From: Cellulosilyticum sp. I15G10I2
GTDB taxonomy: Bacteria > Bacillota > Clostridia > Lachnospirales > Cellulosilyticaceae
Direction: 5' to 3'
NCBI RefSeq assembly: GCF_900095725.1
Contig: NZ_FMMP01000006.1
Span: 558,001 to 622,000 of the forward strand
DNA length: 64,000 bases
The notes below the pieces were generated by a model that saw only the letters and a list, made by a program, of their open reading frames with translations, had not been told where the DNA came from and searched no databases. Made by a program: the position numbers and the translations under genes. The first letter of the stretch is position 1, and the number at the start of each line of letters is the position of its first letter. Positions 1-9,699 of the stretch are shown here, one piece after another.

Positions 1-11
1 ATAACTCATGA

Positions 12-17
12 TATAAT
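12..17 (+). promoter_or_regulatory. possible -10 box before murE
   Basis: A perfect TATAAT lies 30 bases before the murE start. Its -35 element would fall outside the window, so the promoter cannot be confirmed. murE could equally be transcribed from upstream division genes. Confidence 0.3.
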
Positions 18-46
18 AACTAGGAAATAGAAATAGGAGGGTTATC

Positions 47-1498
47 ATGAAGCTAAAAGATCTGGTAGTTGGCTTGCAGTATCAATGTATTAGCGGAAAT
101 TTAGAACAAGAGGTAGATCATATTATCTACGACTCGCGTATTAAAACAAAATGTGGGTTGTTTATTGCTATAGAAGGATTTAAGACAGACGGGCATCAAT
201 TTATTGAAGCAGCTATTGAAAATGGGGCTAAAACCCTAGTTGTTCAAAAAGATACTATCTGTGAAACTCAAGGTATTACTATAATTAAAGTAGAAAATAC
301 AAGAAGTGCTATGGCAGTTATAGCTAACAATATGTTTGAACATCCTTCAAGAAAGTTAAATTTAGTAGGTGTTACAGGCACAAATGGCAAAACGAGTATT
401 GTTTACTTATTAGGTCAAATCCTAGAAAGTTACAATAAAAAGATCGGCATAATTGGTACGATTGAAAATAGAATAGGCAATATGGTTTTAAAAGCTGAAC
501 GTACGACGCCAGAATCTATTGACTTGCAAGCTATTTTTTATAAGATGCTAGAGCATGAGGTCACTTATGCATTAATGGAGGTATCATCCCATGCTTTAGA
601 ATTAAATAGGGTGGATGGGTGTAATTTTAAAATAGGTATTTTTACAAATTTAACACAAGATCATCTAGATTTTCATGAGAATATGAAAAATTATGCTGAT
701 GCAAAAGCTAAGCTATTTAAGTTATGTGATATTGGGATTATTAACTGTGATAGCAGCTATGCAGATGTTATGAAACAGAATGCTACATGTCATATGATTA
801 CTTATGGCATAGATCAAGAGGCAGATTATAGAGCTTCTGATATTACAATTACTGCTGCGGGAGTTGAATACACGTTAGTATGTCCGCAAGGAAGGTATAA
901 TGTTAAAGTACCTATTCCAGGGAAATTTACTGTTTACAATACATTATCAGTTATTGTAGCAGCTATTCATTTGAGTGTGCCTATCGAGCATATTATCGAT
1001 GCACTTGCAAATGTTAAGGGCGTTCCAGGGCGAGTGCAATCTTTTACATCTCAAAAAGGATATAGCGTACTTGTAGATTATGCGCATACACCAGATGGTT
1101 TAGAAAATGTATTAATGACAATGAAACAATTTGCTAAAAGAGATATTATTACAGTGTTTGGTTGTGGTGGAGATCGAGATAAAACTAAGCGTCCTATTAT
1201 GGGTGAGATAGCAGCCAAGTATTCTGATAAAGTGATTATTACTTCTGATAATCCACGTACAGAATGCCCTACTCAAATTATAGATGAAATCGAAGAAGGA
1301 TTGAAGGACATGGATACCCTATATATTAAGATGGAAGATAGGAAAGAAGCGATTTTACAGGCCCTTGGGCAAGCGAAAGAAGGAGATGTTGTCTTAATTG
1401 CAGGTAAAGGCCATGAAAATTATCAAATTTTAAAGGATAGAATTATTCATTTTGATGATTGTGAGGTCGTTAAAGAATATATGCAGGGGGAAAAATGA
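47..1498 (+). CDS. murE: UDP-MurNAc-tripeptide synthetase (meso-DAP adding)
   Basis: Cytoplasmic ATP-dependent ligase that adds the third amino acid to UDP-MurNAc-L-Ala-D-Glu. The 483-residue protein has the Mur-ligase P-loop GTNGKT at residues 111-116. DNPR at 401-404 is the motif of enzymes that add meso-diaminopimelate rather than lysine, so the wall is predicted to be A1-gamma type. ATG is preceded by AGGAGG at optimal distance. It overlaps murF by four bases (ATGA), which indicates translational coupling. It is first of the visible dcw cluster; mraZ, mraW, ftsL and a penicillin-binding protein would be expected upstream, outside the window. Confidence 0.97.
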   Translation: MKLKDLVVGLQYQCISGNLEQEVDHIIYDSRIKTKCGLFIAIEGFKTDGHQFIEAAIENGAKTLVVQKDTICETQGITIIKVENTRSAMAVIANNMFEHPSRKLNLVGVTGTNGKTSIVYLLGQILESYNKKIGIIGTIENRIGNMVLKAERTTPESIDLQAIFYKMLEHEVTYALMEVSSHALELNRVDGCNFKIGIFTNLTQDHLDFHENMKNYADAKAKLFKLCDIGIINCDSSYADVMKQNATCHMITYGIDQEADYRASDITITAAGVEYTLVCPQGRYNVKVPIPGKFTVYNTLSVIVAAIHLSVPIEHIIDALANVKGVPGRVQSFTSQKGYSVLVDYAHTPDGLENVLMTMKQFAKRDIITVFGCGGDRDKTKRPIMGEIAAKYSDKVIITSDNPRTECPTQIIDEIEEGLKDMDTLYIKMEDRKEAILQALGQAKEGDVVLIAGKGHENYQILKDRIIHFDDCEVVKEYMQGEK

Positions 1499-2886
1499 TG
1501 GAACTACGTTTGCAGGATATTCTTGAAGCGCTTCAAGGTAAGTGTTTAAATCCTAATAGACTTGACAATAATATAGTTCAGTCAATCAGTACTGATTCTC
1601 GTCAAATTGGCTTCAGTAGTTTATTTATTCCTTTAAAAGGAGAGAATTTTGATGGACATCAATTTATTCCTCATATTTTTGAAAAGGGAGCTGTAGCAAC
1701 ATTGACAGAGTACCCTGTTATCAAAGACGAAAGACTATGTACTATTTATGTTGAAAATACTCAGGAAGCACTTTTAAGATTAGCTAAGTATTATCGAAGC
1801 CTATTTCAAATACCAGTAATTGGGATTACAGGCAGCGTTGGTAAAACAAGTACTAAAGAGATTATTGCGGCAGTATTGAGTGCTAGATTTAATGTGCATA
1901 AGACCGCGGGAAACTATAATAATGAAATAGGATTACCTCTTACATTATTTAAATTAGAAAGGCATCATGAAGTAGCTGTTGTAGAAATGGGTATGAATCA
2001 TTTTGGAGAAATACACAAATTAAGTTTAACTGCATGTCCACAAATTGGGGTAATTACTAATATAGGGACTTCTCATATAGAAAATTTAGGCAGCAGAGAA
2101 GGGATTTTAAAAGCAAAGTTAGAAATATTAGATGGATTAGATAGTGATGGGCTCTTAATAATTAATGGAGATAACGACTTACTAAGTACTATAGAAGAGA
2201 AATCTTTTAAAGTTATTAGATATGGTATGAAAGATCATCAAGATTATTATGCGAAAAATATAATAAGTCAAGCTGATAAAACAACTGCAGAAGTTTTTAC
2301 ACCCAATGCATTTTATCAAGTTGCTATTTCGGCTTTAGGCGAACATATGATTTATAATACACTTGCAGCGATAGCTATTGCTGAAGAGCTGGGACTTACT
2401 AGAGATGAAATACTAAAAGGGCTAGCTTCTTATCAGCCCAGTCAAATGAGAATGCATATTAAAACTTATGATAATAAAATTACTATTATGGATGATACCT
2501 ATAATGCAAGCCCAGATTCAATGGAGGCGGCGCTTAAAGTGCTAAAAGAGTATCCAGTAACCGGGCGTAGAATAGCTGTTTTAGGAGATATGTTAGAAAT
2601 GGGGAGCTTCGCTGCAAATCTTCACGAACAAGTAGGGAAGTATGCAAGTTTAGCAAATATAGATTTACTATGTGCTGTAGGGAAGTTAGCAGAACATATC
2701 TATAATGGAGCAAATAATGTTTCTACAACTATGCAAACCTTATATTTTGCTACAAAAGATGAATTTTTAAGTGACATAGAAAACATAGTCCATTCAGGAG
2801 ATACTATTTTGTTTAAAGCATCCAGAGGTATGCATTTTGAAGAGATGGTAGAAGCAGTAGGAAAGGTGAAGTGTGATGAAAAATGA
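1495..2886 (+). CDS. murF: UDP-MurNAc-tripeptide--D-Ala-D-Ala ligase
   Basis: Adds the D-alanyl-D-alanine dipeptide to make UDP-MurNAc-pentapeptide, the last cytoplasmic precursor. The 463 residues show the P-loop GITGSVGKTS at 110-119, the GNYNNEIGLPL segment that follows it, and DDTYNASP at 333-340, all typical of MurF. The start is either ATG 1495, overlapping the murE stop, or the adjacent ATG 1498. The GGGGG ribosome site at 1486-1490 fits both, and slightly better the second. It overlaps mraY by 11 bases. Confidence 0.97.
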   Translation: MMELRLQDILEALQGKCLNPNRLDNNIVQSISTDSRQIGFSSLFIPLKGENFDGHQFIPHIFEKGAVATLTEYPVIKDERLCTIYVENTQEALLRLAKYYRSLFQIPVIGITGSVGKTSTKEIIAAVLSARFNVHKTAGNYNNEIGLPLTLFKLERHHEVAVVEMGMNHFGEIHKLSLTACPQIGVITNIGTSHIENLGSREGILKAKLEILDGLDSDGLLIINGDNDLLSTIEEKSFKVIRYGMKDHQDYYAKNIISQADKTTAEVFTPNAFYQVAISALGEHMIYNTLAAIAIAEELGLTRDEILKGLASYQPSQMRMHIKTYDNKITIMDDTYNASPDSMEAALKVLKEYPVTGRRIAVLGDMLEMGSFAANLHEQVGKYASLANIDLLCAVGKLAEHIYNGANNVSTTMQTLYFATKDEFLSDIENIVHSGDTILFKASRGMHFEEMVEAVGKVKCDEK

Positions 2887-3829
2887 GGCATTGTACGCAG
2901 TTTTAATAGCATTTTTTCTTAATATCGTAATAAGTCCTTTTATTATTCCATTATTACAAAAATTTAAATTTGGTCAGCATATAAGAAATGATGGTCCGGA
3001 TAGCCATCTTAAAAAGTCAGGAACGCCAACAATGGGAGGCATTATTATTCTAACCAGTATTGTTTTAACGAGCTTATTATTTGTTATTCGAAATAAAGAA
3101 GTTCAAATTATACTTTTTGTAACAGTGGCGTTTGGATTAATAGGATTTATAGATGACTATATAAAAATTGTAAAAAAGAGGTCGCTAGGACTCACGGCTA
3201 GTCAAAAAATAATTGCTCAAATTATAGGAACTTGTGTTTTTGCTTATTTATTAAAATACTATTTGGGATTAGACACAAGTACTATACTTCCCTTCAGTGG
3301 AAGTCGTGAATTAGAATTAGGCTTGTTATTTTGGCCATTTTTAGGGATAGCAGTGTTAGGCGTGGTAAATGCAGTTAATCTAACAGATGGCTTGGATGGT
3401 TTAGCATCTGGGGTAACAGTATTAGTAGCAACCTACTTTGCAGCTATTGCTTGGGCCACATATAGCAATGTGCTTCCAATAGCAGCGGCAGCAGTTGGAA
3501 GTTTGCTTGGTTTTTTGCTGTTTAATAGTTATCCGGCTAAAGTGTTTATGGGCGATACAGGCTCACTTGCACTAGGTGGATTTGTGATTTCTACAGCTTT
3601 TGTTATGAAAATGCCGTTGTTTATTCTTATAGTTGGAATTATTTATGTTATTGAAAATATCTCTGTTATTTTACAGGTAGCTTATTTTAAGAAAACAAGA
3701 AAAAGATTGTTTAAAATGGCCCCTATACATCACCATTTTGAATTAAGTGGGTGGCCTGAAACTAAAGTTGTTACAGTATTTTGTGTGATTACAGCAATCA
3801 TGTGTTTAATAGGGCTTATTGCCTTATAA
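2876..3829 (+). CDS. mraY: phospho-MurNAc-pentapeptide transferase
   Basis: Integral membrane enzyme that moves phospho-MurNAc-pentapeptide onto undecaprenyl phosphate to form lipid I. The 317 residues are almost entirely hydrophobic segments, consistent with ten helices. Catalytic signatures are the DD pair at 93-94 (FIDDYIK), NLTDGLDGLA at 168-177 and the HHHFELSGWPE loop near the C-terminus. ATG 2876 is chosen because AAGGTG lies eight bases upstream; GTG 2873 directly before it is the alternative. It lies inside the murF-murD operon. Confidence 0.97.
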   Translation: MKNEALYAVLIAFFLNIVISPFIIPLLQKFKFGQHIRNDGPDSHLKKSGTPTMGGIIILTSIVLTSLLFVIRNKEVQIILFVTVAFGLIGFIDDYIKIVKKRSLGLTASQKIIAQIIGTCVFAYLLKYYLGLDTSTILPFSGSRELELGLLFWPFLGIAVLGVVNAVNLTDGLDGLASGVTVLVATYFAAIAWATYSNVLPIAAAAVGSLLGFLLFNSYPAKVFMGDTGSLALGGFVISTAFVMKMPLFILIVGIIYVIENISVILQVAYFKKTRKRLFKMAPIHHHFELSGWPETKVVTVFCVITAIMCLIGLIAL

Positions 3830-3843
3830 ATGGAGGTGAAATA

Positions 3844-5217
3844 ATGAATATTAAGGATAAAAATATTTTAGTAGTAGGTAATGCGAGAAGTGGAATAGGG
3901 GCGGCCAAACTCGCTTTAAGCCAGGGGGCTAAGGTATGTATTTATGATCATAAACCCTATTCAGAGTGGCATATTTCTATGCAGCAAGAAATAGACAGGA
4001 TGCAAGATCAAGGTGTTACATTTTGCTTAGGAGAGTTGCTAGATGTTCGCGATTTTACGTTAGTTATAGTGAGTCCCGGGGTACCTTTAGAAATTGATGT
4101 GATTCAAAAAGCACGAGAAAAAGATATAAAGGTTATTGGAGAACTTGAATTTGCATCTCGTTTTTGTAAGGCCCCTATTATTGCTATCACAGGAACAAAT
4201 GGCAAAACAACAACAACAACTTTAGTAGGAGAAATATTTAAGCAATATAATCCCCACACATATGTTGTAGGTAATATAGGAAAAGCATTTAGCGAGGAAG
4301 TTCTTAGTATACCAGAAACGGGGATAGTTGTTGCTGAGGTGAGTAGTTTTCAGCTTGAAACAATAGAGTTTTTTCATCCGAGGATAAGTGCACTGCTCAA
4401 TATTACGCCGGATCATCTTAATAGACATCATACCATGAAGAACTACTGTCATTGCAAATATAACATTTTTAAAAACCAAAATAAAGATGATTTTTGTATA
4501 CTTAATATAAAAGACACTTATTTTAAAGAAGCTAAGGAAAAGGCAAAGGGAACATATATTGAATTTTCGCTGCAGGATGTTCCAGAACGAGGAGCCTATT
4601 TAATAGGCAATGGTTTATACGAAAATATTAATGGTAAAGAAAACTTTATATGCAGTATAGAAGAGCTTAAAATAAAAGGGACACATAATGTAGAAAATGC
4701 TTTAGCAGCAGTAGCTATTACAACGGCATTTGGAGTACCACTACATATTATTAAAAATTCATTAATAACCTTTAAAGGTGTTGCGCATCGTACAGAATAT
4801 GTGACAACTAAGAAAGGAATAGATTTTTTTAATGACTCTAAAGCAACCAATACAGATGCTGCAGTAGCTGGACTTATAGGACTAAGTAGCCTTAATAAAC
4901 CTATAAGGCTTATCGCTGGAGGGATGGATAAGCATACAACATTTAAAGATTGGATTAGGCTTTTCTCAGGGCATGTTAAAAAAGTATATGTTATTGGAGA
5001 GACAAAAGAGCAGATTGTAAGAGAGTGCATAGAAGAAGGCTATACATCAACACAAATATTCGCTAATTTTAATGATGCTATTGTTACAGCTTATGAGGAA
5101 GGCAGTGAAGGAGAATGCATACTCCTATCTCCTGCATGTGCAAGTTGGGATATGTTTGAAAGTTATGAGCAAAGAGGGGATCTATTTAAGGAAATCGTAA
5201 ATCATTTGGAAGGGTGA
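3844..5217 (+). CDS. murD: UDP-MurNAc-L-alanine--D-glutamate ligase
   Basis: Adds D-glutamate to UDP-MurNAc-L-alanine. From ATG 3844, which follows GGAGGTG, the protein has 457 residues, close to the family norm. The reading frame is open upstream to 3781 but that extension overlaps mraY and has no ribosome site. There is an N-terminal Rossmann-type domain (ILVVGNARSG), the P-loop GTNGKTTTT from residue 117, and NITPDHLNRH in the central domain. The stop overlaps the ribosome-binding site of ftsW. Confidence 0.96.
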   Translation: MNIKDKNILVVGNARSGIGAAKLALSQGAKVCIYDHKPYSEWHISMQQEIDRMQDQGVTFCLGELLDVRDFTLVIVSPGVPLEIDVIQKAREKDIKVIGELEFASRFCKAPIIAITGTNGKTTTTTLVGEIFKQYNPHTYVVGNIGKAFSEEVLSIPETGIVVAEVSSFQLETIEFFHPRISALLNITPDHLNRHHTMKNYCHCKYNIFKNQNKDDFCILNIKDTYFKEAKEKAKGTYIEFSLQDVPERGAYLIGNGLYENINGKENFICSIEELKIKGTHNVENALAAVAITTAFGVPLHIIKNSLITFKGVAHRTEYVTTKKGIDFFNDSKATNTDAAVAGLIGLSSLNKPIRLIAGGMDKHTTFKDWIRLFSGHVKKVYVIGETKEQIVRECIEEGYTSTQIFANFNDAIVTAYEEGSEGECILLSPACASWDMFESYEQRGDLFKEIVNHLEG

Positions 5218-5222
5218 AGATA

Positions 5223-6431
5223 ATGACTGCACAAACAGCAGCTAACCTTACAAAGAAGAGAAAAAAGATATCAAAAAATACACCAGATGCAATTTTAATA
5301 GCTATTATTTTAATAATAGTTGGTTTTGGAATTATAATGGTTTATAGTGCGAGCTTTTACTATGCAACTGTAAGAGGTAATGCCCCATCTGCTTTTGCAA
5401 TGAAACAATTGGTTATAGGTTTAGTGGGTATTGTTGTGATGTTGTGGGTAACGTTTAAGTTTAACTACCGCATATTCTCAAACATGATATTGGCCAGCTC
5501 AATATATATTATAAGTCTTATACTATCTGTCAGCGTTATGTTTATTGGGCAGACGGTAAACGGTGCAACGCGGTGGATTGATTTGGGATTTACGCGCTTT
5601 CAGCCTTCAGAAATAGCAAAAATAGGTGTTGTTATTATGCTTTCTGCTTATATTATCAAACATAGAAAAGAAATGAATAAATTTAAATACATAGCAAGGG
5701 CATGGGGAATTGTGCTTTTACCAACAGGTATTGTTGCAATTGAAAACTTAAGTTCAGCAATCGTTGTCTTCTTTATAGGCATTATGATAATTTTTATTAC
5801 AAGTTCTAAAATATGGTATTATGTGGTATTCGCACTGATTGGAGTGGGTCTGGCAGTAGGGGTGTATTCCCTTGCAATGACTACAGAGCCAGGTCAAGAG
5901 CTTACTACGCCTATTGTAAAAGATATTCTTAAATCATATCGTTTAGATAGAATCAGAGTATGGAAAGATCCTTGGTTAGATCCTAAAGATAAGGGATATC
6001 AACCTATACAATCGCTCTATGCTGTAGGGTCTGGAGGGATATTTGGAGTAGGGCTTGGAAAAGGTATACAAAAACAAGGCTTTTTGCCAGAACCACACAA
6101 TGATATAATCTTTGCGGTTATATGTGAAGAATTAGGACTTATTGGTGCAGTTACATTACTTTTAGGTTATACTATTTTAGTAATAAGAGGGCTAGTTATA
6201 GCAGTCAGAGCTTCTGATTATTTTGGAACGCTGGTTGCTGTAGGTATATCGACTATGGTAGGCATACAAGTACTTATTAATGTAGCTGTAAACACAAATA
6301 CTATTCCTACAACTGGTATGCAGCTCCCGTTAGTTAGTTATGGGGGGACTGCCCTTGCTGTTCTGCTTGGAACTTTAGGACTACTCTTAAATATATCAAC
6401 AACTTCTAATATTCAAAAGGTTAATAAGTAA
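5223..6431 (+). CDS. ftsW: SEDS-family peptidoglycan polymerase FtsW/SpoVE
   Basis: Membrane glycosyltransferase of the FtsW/RodA/SpoVE (SEDS) family that polymerises lipid II at the septum with a partner class B penicillin-binding protein. The 402 residues contain about ten hydrophobic segments. The family signature NTIPTTGMQLPLVSYGG is near the C-terminus, and a long extracellular loop contains the charged stretch around RLDRIRVWKDP. The start is ATG 5223, with AGGGTG seven bases upstream; GTG 5214 is possible. Position after murD suggests FtsW. Sequence alone does not separate it from the sporulation paralogue SpoVE. Confidence 0.92.
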   Translation: MTAQTAANLTKKRKKISKNTPDAILIAIILIIVGFGIIMVYSASFYYATVRGNAPSAFAMKQLVIGLVGIVVMLWVTFKFNYRIFSNMILASSIYIISLILSVSVMFIGQTVNGATRWIDLGFTRFQPSEIAKIGVVIMLSAYIIKHRKEMNKFKYIARAWGIVLLPTGIVAIENLSSAIVVFFIGIMIIFITSSKIWYYVVFALIGVGLAVGVYSLAMTTEPGQELTTPIVKDILKSYRLDRIRVWKDPWLDPKDKGYQPIQSLYAVGSGGIFGVGLGKGIQKQGFLPEPHNDIIFAVICEELGLIGAVTLLLGYTILVIRGLVIAVRASDYFGTLVAVGISTMVGIQVLINVAVNTNTIPTTGMQLPLVSYGGTALAVLLGTLGLLLNISTTSNIQKVNK

Positions 6432-6504
6432 TATGTAACAAATTTCCACTTGAAGGAATAAAATGGTTTTATAGAAGCTTACCTATTTCAGGAGGTGCCC
6501 TAAA

Positions 6505-7755
6505 ATGAGTAAATACATTATTCATGGAGGTAAGCGTCTAGAAGGTGAATTGCATATTGATGCAAGTAAAAATGCAGTTCTGCCAATTATAGCAGCAACC
6601 ATATTAAGTGGAAATGTAACATATCTTTATAACTGTCCTAAGATACTAGATGTAGAGATTATGATAGAAATTTTACAACAATTAGGTTGCCAAATTAAAT
6701 GGGATAATAAAACATTGATTATAGATACTAGTACGATACAAAGTTATGACATATCAGAAAAACTAGTAAGGAAAATGCGCTCTTCTATTATATTATTAGG
6801 TGCTATAATAGGAAAGTTTGGGAAAGCTAGGATTAGCTATCCGGGAGGATGTCCATTAGGTGCACGACCTATAGATTTACATTTAGCAGCCTTTAAAAAA
6901 ATGGGCATTACAGTTACTGAAGAGCACGGTTTTATTATTTGCAAGAGTTCACACCTTCGAGGCGCTAAAATTCATCTTGATTTTCCAAGTGTAGGTGCAA
7001 CTGAAAATATAATGTTAGCAGCTACCTTAGCAGCAGGGGATACCGTTATTTATAATACAGCACGAGAGCCAGAGATAGTTGATTTGCAAAACTATTTAAA
7101 CGCTTGCGGAGCTAAGATATCTGGTGCGGGGACAGAAACGATATACATTCAAGGCGTAAAAAAGTTACATTCAGTAGCTTATAAAGTTATTCCAGACCGA
7201 ATTATTGCAGGGACTTATTTAGTTGCTGCCGCTATTACCCGTGGAACAATTACTTTAAAAGACATTAATCCGAATCACCTAAGGGCTACATTATCAAAGC
7301 TTGAAGAAGTAGGATGTACGATTATTGAAGAGATTGATCAAGTCACATTGATTGCACCTGAAAAGTTGAAAGGCGTTAATATTATTACAGAACCATATCC
7401 GGGATATCCAACAGATATGCAGTCTCAGATGATGGCGCTTTTATGCACGTGTAATGAGATGAGTATTATTAAAGAAAATTTGTTTGAAGCGAGATTTAAG
7501 CCTGCATATGAACTTATGCGAATGGGCGCAAATATCAATATAGAAGGCAGAATAGCTATTATAAAGCCGACGCCTTTTCTAATGGGAACAAGCGTATACG
7601 CAGAAGATCTTAGGGGCGGAGCGGCCTTGGTATTAGCTGGACTAGGTGCACAAGGCATAACAGTGGTAGAAAATATTCACCATATAAAAAGAGGTTACCA
7701 AAACATTGCTTTGGATTTAAGAAGTATTGGAGCATCTATACAAGAGGAGGAATAG
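6505..7755 (+). CDS. murA: UDP-GlcNAc 1-carboxyvinyltransferase
   Basis: First committed step of peptidoglycan synthesis: transfer of enolpyruvate from PEP to UDP-GlcNAc. The 416-residue protein has the active-site loop PGGCPLGARPIDLH with Cys116 as the fosfomycin-sensitive nucleophile, and the KNA motif at 22-24. A 73-base gap separates it from ftsW, the place where murG normally stands in related clusters. GGAGGTG precedes the ATG. Clostridia often carry a second murA elsewhere. Confidence 0.95.
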   Translation: MSKYIIHGGKRLEGELHIDASKNAVLPIIAATILSGNVTYLYNCPKILDVEIMIEILQQLGCQIKWDNKTLIIDTSTIQSYDISEKLVRKMRSSIILLGAIIGKFGKARISYPGGCPLGARPIDLHLAAFKKMGITVTEEHGFIICKSSHLRGAKIHLDFPSVGATENIMLAATLAAGDTVIYNTAREPEIVDLQNYLNACGAKISGAGTETIYIQGVKKLHSVAYKVIPDRIIAGTYLVAAAITRGTITLKDINPNHLRATLSKLEEVGCTIIEEIDQVTLIAPEKLKGVNIITEPYPGYPTDMQSQMMALLCTCNEMSIIKENLFEARFKPAYELMRMGANINIEGRIAIIKPTPFLMGTSVYAEDLRGGAALVLAGLGAQGITVVENIHHIKRGYQNIALDLRSIGASIQEEE

Positions 7756-7761
7756 TTATAT

Positions 7762-8478
7762 TTGAACAAATATAATAGAAATTCACTAAAGAAAAAAGTA
7801 TATATGGGCATAATGTTTGTCGTATTAATAAGTATTATTTTAACACTTCCTATTTGGAATATAACAAGTATTGAAGTTGAAGGTAATAATTGGTACACAG
7901 ATGAAGAAATAGTCAATTTATGTGAGATAAAAGATAAACATATTCTTAATATATCATTTGAGGAAGTTAAAAACAACTTATTAAAACTGCCCTATATTAA
8001 AGAAGTGGCAGTAAAATATGTTTTTCCAAGTCATATCAGCATTAAAATATTAGAAAGAGAACCTTTAGGGTATGTTCCTTTTATGGGGACATATCTTTGC
8101 CTAGATGAGCAAGGACAAGTTATAGAACAGACAAATAAAAAGGAGGTTTCACTTCCTATTATTAAAGGACTGGATTTTAGTGAATATAAGGTAGGGGAAG
8201 CTTTGCCTATTCAAAACGAAGATTACTTACTATGTAGTTTGCAGATTATACGCAGCTTGAAAAAATATAATTATGAAAAAAAAGTTAAGATTATTGACAT
8301 TTATAACCTTGAACAAATTCACTTGTATGTTGATAATTTAGATGTTATAATTGGGAATATAGGGGATTTTGACAAAAAACTCCAGTGGCTTATTCAAACA
8401 CATGAAGTGTATGACATGGGAGTTTTAGATTTATCCAATATAAAAAATGGACAGGCTATACTTAGTCCTATTACATAA
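7762..8478 (+). CDS. ftsQ: cell-division protein FtsQ/DivIB
   Basis: Bitopic divisome protein that bridges early and late septation proteins. The 238 residues have a short basic N-terminus, one membrane segment at about 14-30, a POTRA domain at about 34-100 (beginning ITSIEVEGN) and a DivIB-type beta domain. The start is TTG 7762, preceded by AGGAGG 11 bases upstream. An internal ATG at 7804 would cut into the membrane segment and is unlikely. It is in the expected place before ftsZ. Confidence 0.9.
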   Translation: MNKYNRNSLKKKVYMGIMFVVLISIILTLPIWNITSIEVEGNNWYTDEEIVNLCEIKDKHILNISFEEVKNNLLKLPYIKEVAVKYVFPSHISIKILEREPLGYVPFMGTYLCLDEQGQVIEQTNKKEVSLPIIKGLDFSEYKVGEALPIQNEDYLLCSLQIIRSLKKYNYEKKVKIIDIYNLEQIHLYVDNLDVIIGNIGDFDKKLQWLIQTHEVYDMGVLDLSNIKNGQAILSPIT

Positions 8479-8535
8479 AAGATAATGATTATAAATTAAA
8501 ATATGATGATACTTCTGATGAAGGGGGAGTTTATT

Positions 8536-9645
8536 TTGCTTGAAATATGGGAAAATGAATTACAAGGCGCTCAAATAAAAGTCATAGGCGTTGGCGGCGG
8601 AGGAAATAATGCTGTTGACAGAATGATTGAAAAGGGACTTGCTGGAGTTGAATTTATTACTGTAAATACTGATCATCAAGCTTTGGCAAGATCAGGAGCA
8701 CCAACTAAAATACAAATTGGTGAAAAAATTACGAGAGGTTTAGGGGCTGGAGCAAATCCGGAAATAGGCACTAAGTCCGCAGAAGAAAGCAGGGAAGAGA
8801 TCGTACAAGCTATTAAAGGGGCTGATATGCTGTTTATAACAGCTGGTATGGGCGGAGGAACAGGTACTGGGGCTGCGCCGGTTATTGCAAGTATTGCTAA
8901 AGATCAAGGCATTCTTACAGTGGGTGTAGTTACAAAACCTTTTAGCTTTGAAGGCAGAAAAAGAATGATTAATGCTGAAAAAGGAATAGCTGAACTTAAA
9001 CAAAGTGTTGATACGTTAGTTGTAATTCCTAATGATAAAATTTTACAAGTCATAGATAAAAAGACAACAATGGTAGATGCATTTACTAAAGCAGACGATA
9101 TTCTACAGCAAGGAGTCCAAGGTATAACAGATTTAATATCAAATCCTGGGATTATTAATCTGGATTTTGCAGATGTAAGAACAATTATGAACTGTAAAGG
9201 CGTTGCGCATATGGGAATTGGTAAGGCAACGGGTGAAAATCGTGCTGAAGAAGCTGTTAAATATGCAATCAGCAGTCCATTATTAGATACGAGTATTGAT
9301 GGTGCGAGATGTGTTCTAGTTAATATGTGCGGAGGAGAAACACTTGGGCTTATGGAAGCCAACGTGGGAATGAGCCTGATAAGAGAGGCAGTTGATCCAG
9401 ATGCAGAGATCATTTTTGGAACATCTATTAATGATGATTTAGGAGATGAAATTATTATTACTGTCATTGCTACAGATTTTCAAAATGCAGACGTGAATAT
9501 GCATAGTTTTGAACCAGTACAGAAGCTTAAAGTGGAAACACAGGCTAAACCACAAAGGCCAGCTAATACTTTTAAAGAAGAGAAATTCACACCTATCAAA
9601 GATATTCAAGTAGAAATACCACAATTTCTAAGAAGGAATAGATAG
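8536..9645 (+). CDS. ftsZ: cell-division GTPase FtsZ
   Basis: Tubulin-like GTPase that polymerises into the Z ring. From TTG 8536 it has 369 residues, beginning MLEIWENE as is usual in Clostridia. The nucleotide loop [11 protein letters not shown] comes first and the tubulin signature GGGTGTG is at 106-112. A variable linker leads to the conserved C-terminal peptide (IEIPQFL-like, here [11 protein letters not shown]) that binds FtsA, SepF and ZapA-type partners. GGGGGAG at 8523-8529 sits six bases before the TTG. An upstream in-frame ATG (8518) would contain that ribosome site, so I reject it. A strong terminator follows. Confidence 0.96.
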   Translation: MLEIWENELQGAQIKVIGVGGGGNNAVDRMIEKGLAGVEFITVNTDHQALARSGAPTKIQIGEKITRGLGAGANPEIGTKSAEESREEIVQAIKGADMLFITAGMGGGTGTGAAPVIASIAKDQGILTVGVVTKPFSFEGRKRMINAEKGIAELKQSVDTLVVIPNDKILQVIDKKTTMVDAFTKADDILQQGVQGITDLISNPGIINLDFADVRTIMNCKGVAHMGIGKATGENRAEEAVKYAISSPLLDTSIDGARCVLVNMCGGETLGLMEANVGMSLIREAVDPDAEIIFGTSINDDLGDEIIITVIATDFQNADVNMHSFEPVQKLKVETQAKPQRPANTFKEEKFTPIKDIQVEIPQFLRRNR

Positions 9646-9651
9646 AATAAG

Positions 9652-9684
9652 AAAAAGATACGATATTGTCGTATCTTTTTTTTT
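9652..9684 (+). terminator. intrinsic terminator after ftsZ
   Basis: A 12-bp stem (AAAAAGATACGA with its complement) around a TATTG loop is followed by a T tract. It closes the dcw cluster. Confidence 0.9.
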
Positions 9685-9699
9685 AACTACTCTATAAAT

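Noticed and set aside
4596-5030. 144-codon open frame on the minus strand opposite murD
   Set aside because: Antisense shadow with serine/leucine-rich low-information sequence and no start signal.
8904-9467. 187-codon open frame on the minus strand opposite ftsZ
   Set aside because: Shadow of a strongly conserved gene; no ribosome site and no recognisable protein features.
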